Positions 24,911 to 35,008 of a stretch of DNA of 64,000 nucleotides are shown one piece after another. The notes under the pieces are model-generated. The model ran no database searches, was not told where the DNA came from, and was given only the letters and a program-made list of their open reading frames with translations. The DNA comes from Actinomyces sp. ZJ308 (GTDB lineage: Bacteria > Actinomycetota > Actinomycetes > Actinomycetales > Actinomycetaceae), in the NCBI RefSeq assembly GCF_011752065.1, contig NZ_JAAIJY010000012.1, positions 36,068-100,067 on the forward strand, given 5' to 3'. Each line of letters starts with the position of its first letter. Positions within the stretch are counted from its first letter, which is position 1. A program made the translations under genes and the position numbers.

Positions 24911-26599
24911 TCACTCGCCGGCGGCCCCGTCAGTCGGCCCGCCAATGGGACGGCCGCCGCGAGTGCGCTTGCGGGTGCGCTTGCGCCGGGGCTTCGCCTC
25001 GCCGTCGGCCGAGCGCCGGGAGCGCGAGCGCTCGCCGCGCTTGGTGTCCCTGCCGCCGTGGCCCCGTCGGCCGCGGTCGTCGCGTCCACCGCGACCGTCC
25101 TGCCGGCCGGACTGCTTGCGACCGCGCCTGCCGGTCTCGCCCAGGTCCTCGATCTCCTCGGCGTCCAGGCCCTCCAGGGTGCGCTTGTGGCGGGGAAGGC
25201 GGCCGGTGACCTTCTCGGGGATCGACAGGTCGGTGAAGAGGTGCTCGCTGGTGTGGTAGGTCTCCACCGGCTCCTCGATGGGCAGGCCCAGGGCCTTGGC
25301 GATGATCCGCCAGCGCTGCACGTCGTCCCAGTCCACGAAGGTGACCGCTGTGCCGGAGTTGCCGGCGCGACCGGTGCGTCCGATGCGGTGGACGTAGATC
25401 TTCTCGTCCTCAGGGCACTGGTAGTTGATGACATGGGTGACGTCGTCGACGTCGATTCCGCGGGCGGCCACGTCGGTGGCCACGAGTACGTCCACCTTGC
25501 CGTTGCGGAAGGCGCGCAGGGCCTGCTCCCGCGCCCCCTGACCGAGGTCGCCGTGGAGGGCGGCGGTGGCGAAGCCGCGCGCGCGCAGGTCGTCGGCCAC
25601 CCGGGCCGCCGTGCGCTTGGTGCGCGCGAAGATGATGGTGCGTCCGCGTCCCTCGGCCTGCAGGATCCGGGCGACGACCTCCACCTTGTTCATCGAGTGG
25701 GTGCGGTAGACGACCTGCTGAACGGTCTGCACGGTCATGCCCTCATCACCCGGGTCCTGGGCACGGATGTGGGTGGGGCGGGTCATGTAACGGCGTGCCA
25801 GGGCGACCACGGCGCCGGGCATCGTGGCGCTGAACAGCATCGTGTGCCGGTCGGCGCGGGTGCGGGACAGGATCTTCTCCACGTCAGGCAGGAAGCCCAG
25901 GTCCAGCATCTCGTCGGCCTCGTCCAGGACGACGGTGGTCACGTGGGCCAGGTCCAGCACGCCGCGGTCCATGAGGTCGATGAGACGACCGGGTGTTCCC
26001 ACCACGACCTCGGCGCCCCGCTCGAGGTCCTCGATCTGGGGCTCGTAGGCGCGCCCGCCGTAGACCTGGACGATGCGCACGGTGCGCTTGGCGGCGGCGG
26101 TTGCCAGCTCCTCGGCGACCTGCTTGGCGAGCTCTCGGGTGGGCAGGATGACCAGGCCCTGCGGGCTGCCGGAGGCGGGGTCCTCGTCCCATCCCTCCTC
26201 CCCGGGACCCAGGGTGTCCATGAGCAGGGGGATGCCGAAGCCCAGGGTCTTGCCGGTGCCGGTCTTGGCCTGGCCGATGATGTCCTGGCCCTCCAGGGCC
26301 ACCGGCAGGGTGAGGGCCTGGATGGGGAAGGGGTGGGTGATGCCCTTGGCGGCCAGGGCCTCGCAGATCTCCGGCTCGACGCCGAAGTCGGCGAAGGTTC
26401 TGCGGGTCAGGTCGACCTGGTCGCCCTCGTCGGTGATGTCGGGAGTGGCCTCGTCCAGGACGGGGGCGTGGGCGCCGGCCGTCTCGATGATCCCTGAGGT
26501 GGAGGCGTCGGTGGAGTCGGTGGCGTTGGTGGTGGTCTGCTCGTCTGTGGAGTTGTTGGCGGGCTCGACGGCGTCGGCCCCGTGCTGCTCGTTGCTCAC
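24911..26599 (-). CDS. DEAD/DEAH-box ATP-dependent RNA helicase with basic tail
   Basis: 562 residues. Q motif ADFGVEPEICEALAAKGITHPFPIQ, motif I AKTGTGKT, Ia PTRELAKQV, motif II DEAD (VLDEADEML), motif III SAT and motif VI HRIGRTGRAG are all present. After a ~50-residue Thr/Asp-rich N-terminus comes the two-RecA core; the tail (about 470-562) is Arg/Gly/Lys-rich, typical of RNA-binding RhlE-type proteins. The GTG at 26599 is chosen because AAGGA sits 5-6 nt upstream. M. tuberculosis RhlE (Rv3211) is the likely counterpart. Its role in RNA unwinding or cold response is inferred. Confidence 0.93.
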   Translation of the reverse strand: MSNEQHGADAVEPANNSTDEQTTTNATDSTDASTSGIIETAGAHAPVLDEATPDITDEGDQVDLTRRTFADFGVEPEICEALAAKGITHPFPIQALTLPVALEGQDIIGQAKTGTGKTLGFGIPLLMDTLGPGEEGWDEDPASGSPQGLVILPTRELAKQVAEELATAAAKRTVRIVQVYGGRAYEPQIEDLERGAEVVVGTPGRLIDLMDRGVLDLAHVTTVVLDEADEMLDLGFLPDVEKILSRTRADRHTMLFSATMPGAVVALARRYMTRPTHIRAQDPGDEGMTVQTVQQVVYRTHSMNKVEVVARILQAEGRGRTIIFARTKRTAARVADDLRARGFATAALHGDLGQGAREQALRAFRNGKVDVLVATDVAARGIDVDDVTHVINYQCPEDEKIYVHRIGRTGRAGNSGTAVTFVDWDDVQRWRIIAKALGLPIEEPVETYHTSEHLFTDLSIPEKVTGRLPRHKRTLEGLDAEEIEDLGETGRRGRKQSGRQDGRGGRDDRGRRGHGGRDTKRGERSRSRRSADGEAKPRRKRTRKRTRGGRPIGGPTDGAAGE

Positions 26600-26904
26600 G
26601 AGGTTCCTTGTCTTCTGGTCAGGTTGATCCGGTCCGGCGCGGCTGTCGCTCGCGCGCACGGCTCATGTGCGCTGCGTGGGCGGTGGCGCCGTCGGGTGTG
26701 GCAGCCGATCGCGAGTCATATCTGAGTCCATCTGACGACCGGGCAACCGTGGACGCCGTCAGCGTAGCGGGAAAACGTCGCGATGGCGCCCCCCGGTGAG
26801 GAAACGTGCCGCGGCGTGTCTGATGTCACTGTGTCGGTCAGTGGCTTGTGCGCGGATGGTTCGTGGTTGGTTCGTGCGTGCAAGGACCCGGCTACGATGG
26901 GGCC
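26600..26904. other. intergenic region between helicase and ferritin-like gene
   Basis: 305 bp between divergent genes. The helicase ribosome-binding site is at the left end, and TACGAT (26893-26898) of the ferritin-like gene is at the right end. No convincing gene, hairpin or repeat is seen in between. Confidence 0.5.
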
Positions 26905-27573
26905 ATGACTCAGGAGCCGACGTCGTCACCGCAGCCCAGCGCCTCCACCCCGATGCGGGTCGGCCCCCATGAGCTGTCGGTCGTCGGTGTCGTCGCCATC
27001 TCCAGGACGGCTGCCTGCACTCGCTACGCCAAGGACGCCGACCGGGCTCCTCGGATGGGTGCCCGAGTCGACCTGCTGCGCATGAGTGCCTGGGAGGTCG
27101 GGTCCTTCGATCGGGTCGTGGCGCTGGCCTCGGCGCACGGCATCGACGCCGCCGGGGCTGCCGAGCGCTTCACGGACGTCCTGGGGGACTTCGACGAGCG
27201 CCTGCGCCCCCTGGACTGGGCCGAGCGACTTCTCAAGACCTATATCGCCTTCGGCCTGCTCATCGACTTCGGTATGGCGCTGAGTGACTCGCTGACCGAG
27301 CCTCTGCGCAGCGGGCTCATTGATGAGCTCAGCCAGGACCCGATCGGCTCCTACGCCGTCGCCGAGCTGGAGGCCGTCATCGCCGTCGACCCCCAGCTGG
27401 CCGCACGCCTGGGGCTGTGGGGCAGGCGCGTCGTCGGCGAGGAGATCGGAACCTTCCAGAGGCTGCTCGGGCAGTTCCCCGAGCTGCTCGGATCCTTGGC
27501 TCCCGAGCAGCTCCACACGGTGCTGTCGCAGGGGGCCGTCTCTCGGATGAGGGGGTTGGGGCTGAGGGTCTGA
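26905..27573 (+). CDS. ferritin-like fold protein (MiaE-like)
   Basis: 222 residues. Resembles the ferritin-like four-helix proteins related to tRNA hydroxylase MiaE (Pfam MiaE_2), with helix segments MGARVDLLRMSAWEVGSFDRVVAL and RLLKTYIAFGLLIDFGMAL. The metal-ligand pattern is partial (E and H positions differ from true ferritins), so iron chemistry is uncertain. ATG 26905 is chosen over an in-frame start 19 codons upstream because TACGAT ends 6 nt before it. In M. tuberculosis a similar gene (Rv3210c) lies beside rhlE, as here. Confidence 0.75.
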   Translation: MTQEPTSSPQPSASTPMRVGPHELSVVGVVAISRTAACTRYAKDADRAPRMGARVDLLRMSAWEVGSFDRVVALASAHGIDAAGAAERFTDVLGDFDERLRPLDWAERLLKTYIAFGLLIDFGMALSDSLTEPLRSGLIDELSQDPIGSYAVAELEAVIAVDPQLAARLGLWGRRVVGEEIGTFQRLLGQFPELLGSLAPEQLHTVLSQGAVSRMRGLGLRV

Positions 27574-27631
27574 TGATGCACCACCATAATGTGGGGTATC
27601 TAACAGTGGAAGTGGTGCCCGTGTCGGCAAC

Positions 27632-27662
27632 GTGACATGACCGGGGTGCTGCTGGGTAAAGT
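27632..27662 (+). promoter_or_regulatory. possible promoter of the LAxTG protein gene
   Basis: GTGACA (27632-27637) and TAAAGT (27657-27662) with a 19-bp spacer, giving a transcript with a ~60-nt leader and an AAGGAG ribosome site before ATG 27726. The spacer is longer than ideal. Confidence 0.35.
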
Positions 27663-27725
27663 GTCGGCATCCAAGCCCTATGACCAGCCTTGAGAACCGC
27701 GATTCTCGGCGCTGAAGGAGTTCCC

Positions 27726-28376
27726 ATGAAGCGAAGTGTGTGGATGGCCGCGTCCGCGGCCGTTGCCCTGTCCGTCGTCCCGGTCGGTGCGGCCGCTGCC
27801 GAGTCGGATCCTGCTCCGGCGGCCGAGCAGGCTGCGCCGCAGGCCGACTCTCCTGCTAACCCTGAGCCCAAGACGCCCGCCCCCGCTGTCCCCGATCCCG
27901 AGGGCGGTAAGCCTGCGCCTGCTCCGGAGCCCGCCCCGGCCCCGGCCCCTGCCCCCGCGGACGACGCGGGCAAGGCCGACCAGCAGGCGCCCGGCGCCGA
28001 CAACGCCGCTGCGCAGCAGAACAAGACGGCCGCTCCTGCCGAACAGGGCCAGGGTGAGCAGGGTCAGGGTGGCCCCGCCGGCTCCGAGGGTGCTCCTGAG
28101 CAGCAGGCCCCCCAGGGCGAGGCGGCTCCCGAGGAGTCCTCTGAGGCGGCTCCGGCCGCTTCCGGTGAGGGTTCCAACCAGGGCTCCGCCGATGCCCAGG
28201 GCTCCGCTGACACTCCGCGCGAGCAGGCCGCGGCCCCTCGCCAGGGCGGTACCGCCAGTGCCGGCCGCCCCGCACTCGCGCAGACCGGTGCGGGGACAAC
28301 CGCCGCCTGGATGGCCGTGGGAGCCGGTGCCACGGGCGCTGCCATGCTCATGGCGCGCCGCAGGCTGACGTACTGA
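27726..28376 (+). CDS. LAxTG-anchored cell-surface protein, Ala/Pro/Gln-rich
   Basis: 216 residues. A cleavable signal peptide (MKRSVWMAASAAVALSVVPVGAAAAE) is followed by a ~150-residue low-complexity region of Ala, Pro, Gln, Glu and Gly with a tandem run of PAPA/PEP units (28-80). The C-terminus is a wall-sorting signal: LAQTG, a hydrophobic stretch and ARRRLTY. LAxTG is the motif expected for class E sortases of Actinobacteria. The strong ribosome site AAGGAG supports the ATG at 27726 rather than the start 12 codons earlier. No globular domain is visible, so it may be a wall-spanning spacer or stalk. It sits 38 nt before the RCC1 gene. Confidence 0.8.
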   Translation: MKRSVWMAASAAVALSVVPVGAAAAESDPAPAAEQAAPQADSPANPEPKTPAPAVPDPEGGKPAPAPEPAPAPAPAPADDAGKADQQAPGADNAAAQQNKTAAPAEQGQGEQGQGGPAGSEGAPEQQAPQGEAAPEESSEAAPAASGEGSNQGSADAQGSADTPREQAAAPRQGGTASAGRPALAQTGAGTTAAWMAVGAGATGAAMLMARRRLTY

Positions 28377-28414
28377 CGCATATCGTTCCTTCACGTTGAG
28401 GAGAGGTCTGGCCC

Positions 28415-29596
28415 ATGGATGACCGGATGCTCGACGGGGACAGGGTGCTGTGGTTCATCGGTGGCAGTCCTGAGCGTGCTCGGGAGGCTCTCGTCGCCGG
28501 TCATGCCTGGACGCCTGAGCAACGTGCGCAGCTCGAACAGATCGCTTCGTCCGCCGGATACTCCCCCCAGTCCACCGGCTACCCGCCTGCGCAGCAGCAG
28601 TCACCCGAGCAGCAGCCCATGCCCCCTTACGGGGCACCAGGAAGCGTCTTCGCCTCCGACGGCGCCTATGGGGGTCCTTATGCTGACGAGTCGACCGTGG
28701 ACTACGGTGCGTCGCAGTCGGCTGCTGCCGAGCCGCCTCAGCCGCAGGCGGTGACGCCGACGCAGCCGCAGCCGCAGGGCTATCGGCTGCAGCCGCTGCC
28801 CGTCGTGACCGAGATGCAGTCGAGTCAGGCCGCGCCCCAGTACTCGGACGGTGTTCCGCGCCGTGGCTGGGTCCTGCCGGTCGTCGCGGTCGGCGTCCTC
28901 GTCGTCGGACTGGTGGCGGGGGCCCTGGGTGGGCACTGGCTCTGGCCCGGAACGCAGTCGGCGGCCTCCGGCCCGTCCGCTGCCGCCCCAGCCGCCACGA
29001 AACCGGCCTTCCTGCGTGCCGGCAGCGGATCCTTCGTCTGCTCCTCCAACGGCACCGGAGTCTCCTGCTGGGGTGCCGATGCGCAGGCCAACACTCAGGG
29101 CGCGCGCGTGTCGCCGACGGCGGTGCCCGGGCTTGAGAAGGTCAAGATCTCCGCACTGAGCGTGGGGAAGGGCTTCGCCGTGGCCGTGGACGAATCGGGC
29201 ACCGTCTACGCCTGGGGCGCCAACGAGGTCGGTCAGCTCGGCAAGAAGACTGACGAGGCGCTCGTCAACCAGGCCCTCGAGGTCGGCAAGCTCCCGGCTG
29301 TCCCCACCGAGCTCGTCTCGGGCTACGAGCACACCTGCGCACTGACCGAAGGCAAGGTGTGGTGCTTCGGCTCCAACCGCTACGGGCAGGTCAACGGCGC
29401 TGTCTCGGACTCCCCGTCCGGACTGGTTCAGGTCGACAAGGTCGATGGCGTGAGCCGGATCGGTACCTCCGGCTACGACACGTGGGCCACGGTCGACGAG
29501 GGGACCTGGACCTGGGGGAACAACTCCTGGGGGCAGGCCGACCCCTCGCAGAGCGTGGTCAACGTGGCACCGACTCTCATTCCCGCAGACGGCTGA
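28415..29596 (+). CDS. membrane-anchored protein with RCC1-like repeats
   Basis: 393 residues. A cytoplasmic N-terminus (1-150) has a helical SPERAREALVAGHAWTPEQ segment and a Gln/Pro/Ala-rich linker; one transmembrane helix lies at about 152-176 (PVVAVGVLVVGLVAGALGGHW); the extracytoplasmic part (about 195-393) has four RCC1-like motifs (GVSCWGADAQANTQG, VYAWGANEVGQLG, VWCFGSNRYGQVN, TWTWGNNSWGQAD). This is fewer than the seven blades of a full RCC1 propeller. Cysteines in blades 1 and 3 could form disulfides. Function unknown. It is the next gene after the LAxTG protein, so the pair may work at the surface together. Confidence 0.7.
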   Translation: MDDRMLDGDRVLWFIGGSPERAREALVAGHAWTPEQRAQLEQIASSAGYSPQSTGYPPAQQQSPEQQPMPPYGAPGSVFASDGAYGGPYADESTVDYGASQSAAAEPPQPQAVTPTQPQPQGYRLQPLPVVTEMQSSQAAPQYSDGVPRRGWVLPVVAVGVLVVGLVAGALGGHWLWPGTQSAASGPSAAAPAATKPAFLRAGSGSFVCSSNGTGVSCWGADAQANTQGARVSPTAVPGLEKVKISALSVGKGFAVAVDESGTVYAWGANEVGQLGKKTDEALVNQALEVGKLPAVPTELVSGYEHTCALTEGKVWCFGSNRYGQVNGAVSDSPSGLVQVDKVDGVSRIGTSGYDTWATVDEGTWTWGNNSWGQADPSQSVVNVAPTLIPADG

Positions 29597-29614
29597 ACCC
29601 GTATCGACAACCAG

Positions 29615-29651
29615 ACGGCGCCCGACCCCCGCGAAGGGGGTCGGGCGCCGT
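29615..29651. terminator. terminator after RCC1-like gene
   Basis: Perfect 16-bp stem (29615-29630 / 29636-29651) with loop GCGAA and T-rich flank TCGTTCG. It lies between the converging RCC1-like and CsbD genes. Confidence 0.85.
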
Positions 29652-29666
29652 TCGTTCGAGGCCGTC

Positions 29667-29855
29667 CTACTTGTCGCCCTTGAGGCGGTTGACCGCGCCC
29701 TTGACGGCGTCCTTGGCGTCCTCTGCGACCTCCTTGACCTTGCCCTCAGCGTGCTGGAGCTTGCCCTCGGTCTCGGTCTCCTTGCTGCCAGTGACCTTGC
29801 CGGCAGCCTCCTTGGCCTTGCCCGCGATCCTGTCGAAGGTTCCGTTGTCGCCCAT
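29667..29855 (-). CDS. CsbD family stress protein
   Basis: 62 residues. The sequence matches CsbD (GTFDRIAGKAKEAAGKVTGS, KLQHAEGKVKEV), a small hydrophilic helical family induced by stress in Bacillus and found in many bacteria; molecular role unknown. GAAAGGAG just before the ATG is a strong ribosome site. It is monocistronic and its upstream region is shared with the NCS1 operon. Confidence 0.92.
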   Translation of the reverse strand: MGDNGTFDRIAGKAKEAAGKVTGSKETETEGKLQHAEGKVKEVAEDAKDAVKGAVNRLKGDK

Positions 29856-30156
29856 ATGAGCTCCTTTCTGTGACGGGCCTCCTGAGGCGGAGACCGGGTT
29901 TCAGTCTTCGACCCTACACGTCGTCCTCTGAGATGTTGCCCGGTATCCGATGGGAGTTTCTATAGAAACAGGGAGAAACCTCGGTTGTTCTTATTCTCTG
30001 AGGTGGAGGGGTGCTCGGAGTACCACTCCGCCGCGACCGTCCGTCTGCTGTGGCCGTACACTTCGTCCTGAACGCCTCACTACGTCCAGTGGCCGTTCTT
30101 CCGTGCGGCGTCCGTCCCCGCAGGCGCCCCGATTCCGACACCGAGGTCGATCGTCC
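29856..30156. promoter_or_regulatory. shared upstream region of csbD-like gene and NCS1-PNP operon with 14-bp palindrome
   Basis: 301 bp between divergent genes. A perfect 14-bp palindrome, GTTTCTATAGAAAC (29956-29969), contains a TATAGA -10-like hexamer (29961-29966); TTGCCC (29936-29941) is a possible -35 at 19 bp. If used, the plus transcript has a ~185-nt leader. The leader holds a small GGAGTACCACTCC-type hairpin but no recognised riboswitch. No extra gene is supported. Confidence 0.5.
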
Positions 30157-31605
30157 ATGAGCACTGCACCTGCGGAGCCCCCCTCCGCCTCCCGAGTTGA
30201 GAACGCCGGTCTTGACGTCATCGCCGAGACTGATCGAAAGGGTCGCCCCAGCGACCTGTTCATGCCCTGGTTCGCCGCCAACATCTCCGTGCTGGGTCTG
30301 TCCTGGGGTGCCTGGGTCCTGGGCTTCGGCCTGTCGTTCTGGCAGGCGGTGGTGGCCGGTAGCGTCGGCGTCGTCCTGTCGTTCCTCCTGTGCGGCGTCA
30401 TCGCCGTCCTGGGCAAGCGGGGCAGCGCTCCCACCCTGGCCCTGTCCCGGGCCGCCTTCGGCTACAACGGCAACCGCCTGTCCGCCGCCCTGTCCTGGAT
30501 CCTCACCGTGGGCTGGGAGACCGTTCTGTGCGTCTCGGCCACCCTGGCCTCGGCAACGGTGCTTCAGGCACTGGGATGGCACAACCAGGTCGGCGCCCAG
30601 GTCCTGGGATTCCTGCTCACCGTCGGTCTGGCGGCCAGCGCAGGCATCCTCGGCTTCGAGGCCATCATGAAGGTGCAGACCTGGATCACCTGGGCCACCG
30701 GCATCCTGACAGTCGTCTACCTGGTGCTCGTCGCACCCCAGATCAGCTTCCGCACGCTCCTGGCGCTGCCCTCCGGTGGCCCCGCCGCCTTCACCGGCGC
30801 CCTGGTCATGGTGGCCACCGGCTTCGGCCTGGGGTGGGTCAACGCCGCCGCCGACTACTCCCGCTATCTGCCCCGCAAGGCCTCGACGGCCGGCGTCATC
30901 GGCTGGACGACGCTGGGCTCGGCGCTGCCGTGCGTGGTCCTCGTCTTCTTCGGCATCCTCCTGGTGGGTTCCGACGCCGCCCTCGGCGAGGCCATCAACG
31001 CCGACCCCATCGGCGCCCTCACCACGATCCTGCCCACCTGGTTCCTCGTCCCCTTCGCGATCGTCGCCATCCTGGGGCTCGCCGGGGGCATCATCATGGA
31101 TCTGTACTCATCGGGCCTGTCTCTGCTGGCCACCGGCCTACCTGTGCGCCGGCACGTGGCCACCTCGATCGACGCCACCATCATGACCGTGGGCACCATC
31201 GCCGTCATCTTCGGCGCCGACGACTTCCTCGGCCCCTTCCAGGGCTTCCTGACCACCCTGGGGGTGGCCATCGCCGCCTGGGCCGGCGTCATGGTCGCCG
31301 AGGTCATCCTGCGCCGCCGCGACTACGACGAGGAGGCCCTCTTCACGCCCGACGGCGTCTACGGCTCGGTCAACTGGGAGGCGATCGGCCTGGTGGCGGT
31401 GGGCTCCGTCGTCGGATGGGGGCTCGTGGTCAACTCGGCCGCCTCCTGGCTGTCCTGGCAGGGCTACCTGCTCGGGCCGCTGGGCGGCCGCGAGGGGGCC
31501 TGGGCCGGCGCCAACCTCGGTGTGCTGGTGGCCCTGCTCATCGGCCTGCTCGGGCACCTCGCCCTGGGACGGGGTCGAGTGGCCCGGCAGGAGGCCCGCT
31601 CATGA
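30157..31605 (+). CDS. NCS1-family nucleobase permease (cytosine/purine-cation symporter)
   Basis: 482 residues with about twelve transmembrane helices. NCS1 features include the N-terminal NISVLGLSWGAWVLG segment, GWVNAAADYSRYLPRKAS on helix 8 and VGWETVLCVSATL. It imports a nucleobase such as cytosine, purine or an allantoin-like compound. Upstream in-frame sequence is ignored because the hydrophilic N-terminus and family similarity begin at ATG 30157, with a GAGG about 10 nt upstream. Its last codons overlap the purine phosphorylase start (ATGA), so its cargo is probably a purine. Confidence 0.87.
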   Translation: MSTAPAEPPSASRVENAGLDVIAETDRKGRPSDLFMPWFAANISVLGLSWGAWVLGFGLSFWQAVVAGSVGVVLSFLLCGVIAVLGKRGSAPTLALSRAAFGYNGNRLSAALSWILTVGWETVLCVSATLASATVLQALGWHNQVGAQVLGFLLTVGLAASAGILGFEAIMKVQTWITWATGILTVVYLVLVAPQISFRTLLALPSGGPAAFTGALVMVATGFGLGWVNAAADYSRYLPRKASTAGVIGWTTLGSALPCVVLVFFGILLVGSDAALGEAINADPIGALTTILPTWFLVPFAIVAILGLAGGIIMDLYSSGLSLLATGLPVRRHVATSIDATIMTVGTIAVIFGADDFLGPFQGFLTTLGVAIAAWAGVMVAEVILRRRDYDEEALFTPDGVYGSVNWEAIGLVAVGSVVGWGLVVNSAASWLSWQGYLLGPLGGREGAWAGANLGVLVALLIGLLGHLALGRGRVARQEARS

Positions 31606-32483
31606 ACGACGACGTGTCCGCCGTTCCCGGTACAGCCATCGGTTCTGAGCGCATGACGGCCCTGTGCGCCTCCGCGGGGCCTGACGGTCCGGGGCCCGCC
31701 CTGGAGGGAGCTCATCAGATCGCCCGGCGCACCGGCGCCCCTGGCCACGACCTCCTGGTGGTCCTGGGATCCGGTGTCGCCGGCGCCCTGGCCGCCTGGG
31801 GCGAGCCGGCGGAAAGCCTGCCCCTGTCCGACCTGCCGGGAGTCCTCGCCCCGGTCGCACCGGGTCATGAGGACCGTCTCGACTCCTACGTCGTCGACCG
31901 CTATGAGCAGGACGGTGGGGGACAGGTGCGCGTGCTCGTGGCCCGGGGGCGCACCCACCTCTACGAGGGACACGGTCCCGGGCCGGTGGTCGCCCTGGCC
32001 CGGATCGCGGCCGCCGCCGGGGTGCGCGCGGCGGTCCTAGTCAACGCCGGCGGCTGCCTGCGCAGCTGGAGGATCGGTGAGGTCATGACCATCGCCGACC
32101 ACCTCAACCTCACCGGCTCCTCGCCCCTGACCGGCCCGGTCTTCGTTGACGTGCGTGGGGTGTGGGACGCCGGGCTCGTCGAGGCGGTAGGCGCCGTGAC
32201 TGAGCGCTCCGGGGTCTATGCCGCCCTGCGCGGCCCGGAGTACCAGACCATGGCGGAGACCCGGATGCTGGAGGCCCTTGGCGCGGACTGCGTGGGCATG
32301 TCCACTGTCATGGAGGCCATCGTCCTGCACCAGGTCGGTGTGCGCGTGGCCGGCATGAGCATCGTCTCCGACCTGTCCTTCGCGCAGGAGCCCACCGACC
32401 CCGACGAGGTCGTCCGCCTCGCGGCCGCCGCGCGCACGACGGTCGCCGCCGGCATCGAAGCGGTGCTGGCGGCAATGCCATGA
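31602..32483 (+). CDS. purine-nucleoside phosphorylase
   Basis: 293 residues, trimeric PNP/MTAP (nucleoside phosphorylase II) family. Features: phosphate site LVVLGSGVAGAL (about 51-62), GRTHLYEGHGPGPV, VNAGGCLRSWRIGEVMTIADHLNLTG, YAALRGPEYQTMAETRML and GMSTVMEAIVLHQVGVRVAGMSIVSD. It converts purine (deoxy)nucleosides and phosphate to base and (deoxy)ribose-1-phosphate. The overlap with the NCS1 gene (ATGA) couples base transport to nucleoside cleavage. Residues 1-30 are not part of the core family. Confidence 0.9.
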   Translation: MNDDVSAVPGTAIGSERMTALCASAGPDGPGPALEGAHQIARRTGAPGHDLLVVLGSGVAGALAAWGEPAESLPLSDLPGVLAPVAPGHEDRLDSYVVDRYEQDGGGQVRVLVARGRTHLYEGHGPGPVVALARIAAAAGVRAAVLVNAGGCLRSWRIGEVMTIADHLNLTGSSPLTGPVFVDVRGVWDAGLVEAVGAVTERSGVYAALRGPEYQTMAETRMLEALGADCVGMSTVMEAIVLHQVGVRVAGMSIVSDLSFAQEPTDPDEVVRLAAAARTTVAAGIEAVLAAMP

Positions 32484-32584
32484 CAGGCGTCGGTGCCCGG
32501 CGTCGTTGGCCCGTAGCGATCTGAGACGCGTCTGGGACACCCGTCCTCGCACCTCAGCGACCGTGAGCACCTAACCTTGCACCT

Positions 32585-34021
<1,437 letters not shown>

Positions 34022-34054
34022 TCTCAGCCAGGCCATCGCAGGTCTCCATCTGGA

Positions 34055-34098
34055 CGACGGCGCCGCTGCCGTGCGAGAAGCAGGCAGTGGCGCCGTCG
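34055..34098 (+). terminator. hairpin after fumC
   Basis: 16-bp stem with one G-U wobble (34055-34070 / 34083-34098), 12-nt loop, beginning 33 nt after the fumC stop. The next promoter element, CACACT, follows about 50 nt later. Confidence 0.65.
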
Positions 34099-34159
34099 CG
34101 TTCTACTCGCATTGCTCGAGTCGCGGGACCGCGCGGCCGTAGATGGCACACTGGCGACC

Positions 34160-34846
34160 ATGACCCGTTCGAGCACCATGGGGCTCCTCATTGAGGCGCT
34201 CCTCGTCATCCTGGGCCTGGCGTCCATCGTCGGAGGAGAGACCCGGATCGCTTTCTCCTCGATGCTGGCCTGGACCCTTCTGACGCTCATCTATGTGCTC
34301 GTCACGCTGTGGTCCGCCTGGCGTGGACGCCTGGTCCCTGACGAGGACGTCACCCGGGAGCCCGCCTTGAACCTGCACTACTGGATGGTCTTCCTCCTGG
34401 GGTGGACTCCGGTGGCCGCCGCCTTCATGGGGCTGATCGGAGGAGTCATCGAGCTGAGCGTGCCTCAGGGGATCGTGGATCGTCTTCCCGAGATTCTTGA
34501 GACCGACAGGGCCACGATCCTGATGCTCGTCCGGTCCGTGTTCAACGTGGTGACGGTGCTGATGGCCATCCTGGGATGGCTCCTCCTCCACCTGAGCTAT
34601 GCCCGCCACTACGAGCGTCTTGATCAGCTCTACGGTCCGACCCTCTCCTTCCCCGGTGCGAAGGACCCGGAGCTCACCGACTACGTCTACTTCGCCATGA
34701 CCATCGGGACCACCTTCGCCACCTCGGACGTCACCATCACCTCGAGGCGCATGCGGTGGACAGTGACGGTGCACTCCATTCTTGCCTTCTTCTACAACGC
34801 CATCGTCATGGCGGTCGCCTTCAAGATCATCACCAGCAACGGCTAG
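34160..34846 (+). CDS. DUF1345 family membrane protein
   Basis: 228 residues with five or six hydrophobic helices. The C-terminal half, LTDYVYFAMTIGTTFATSDVTITSRRMR followed by a helix, is the conserved DUF1345 core and resembles the pore region of small ion channels. Function is unknown; a channel role is only a suggestion. ATG 34160 was chosen because CACACT ends 7 nt upstream; an in-frame start 16 codons earlier overlaps the fumC terminator. Confidence 0.85.
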   Translation: MTRSSTMGLLIEALLVILGLASIVGGETRIAFSSMLAWTLLTLIYVLVTLWSAWRGRLVPDEDVTREPALNLHYWMVFLLGWTPVAAAFMGLIGGVIELSVPQGIVDRLPEILETDRATILMLVRSVFNVVTVLMAILGWLLLHLSYARHYERLDQLYGPTLSFPGAKDPELTDYVYFAMTIGTTFATSDVTITSRRMRWTVTVHSILAFFYNAIVMAVAFKIITSNG

Positions 34847-35008
34847 GCTCCTGCAGTCCCTGACGCCACACCAGCGTCGATGACGCTCTCGACTCACAGA
34901 GGCGGCACAGACGCGCCATGGGGCACTCCTCGCCTTAGAGTGATGTGCTAGCCGCGTACGACGACACCCGACCCAGGCGCGCCAGGAGGTGCGCCGGAGG
35001 GAGATGCC

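Noticed and set aside
29970..30156. Purine riboswitch in the NCS1-PNP leader
   Set aside because: Only a small GGAGTACCACTCC hairpin is visible; the conserved purine aptamer core was not found by eye. A covariance-model search would be decisive.
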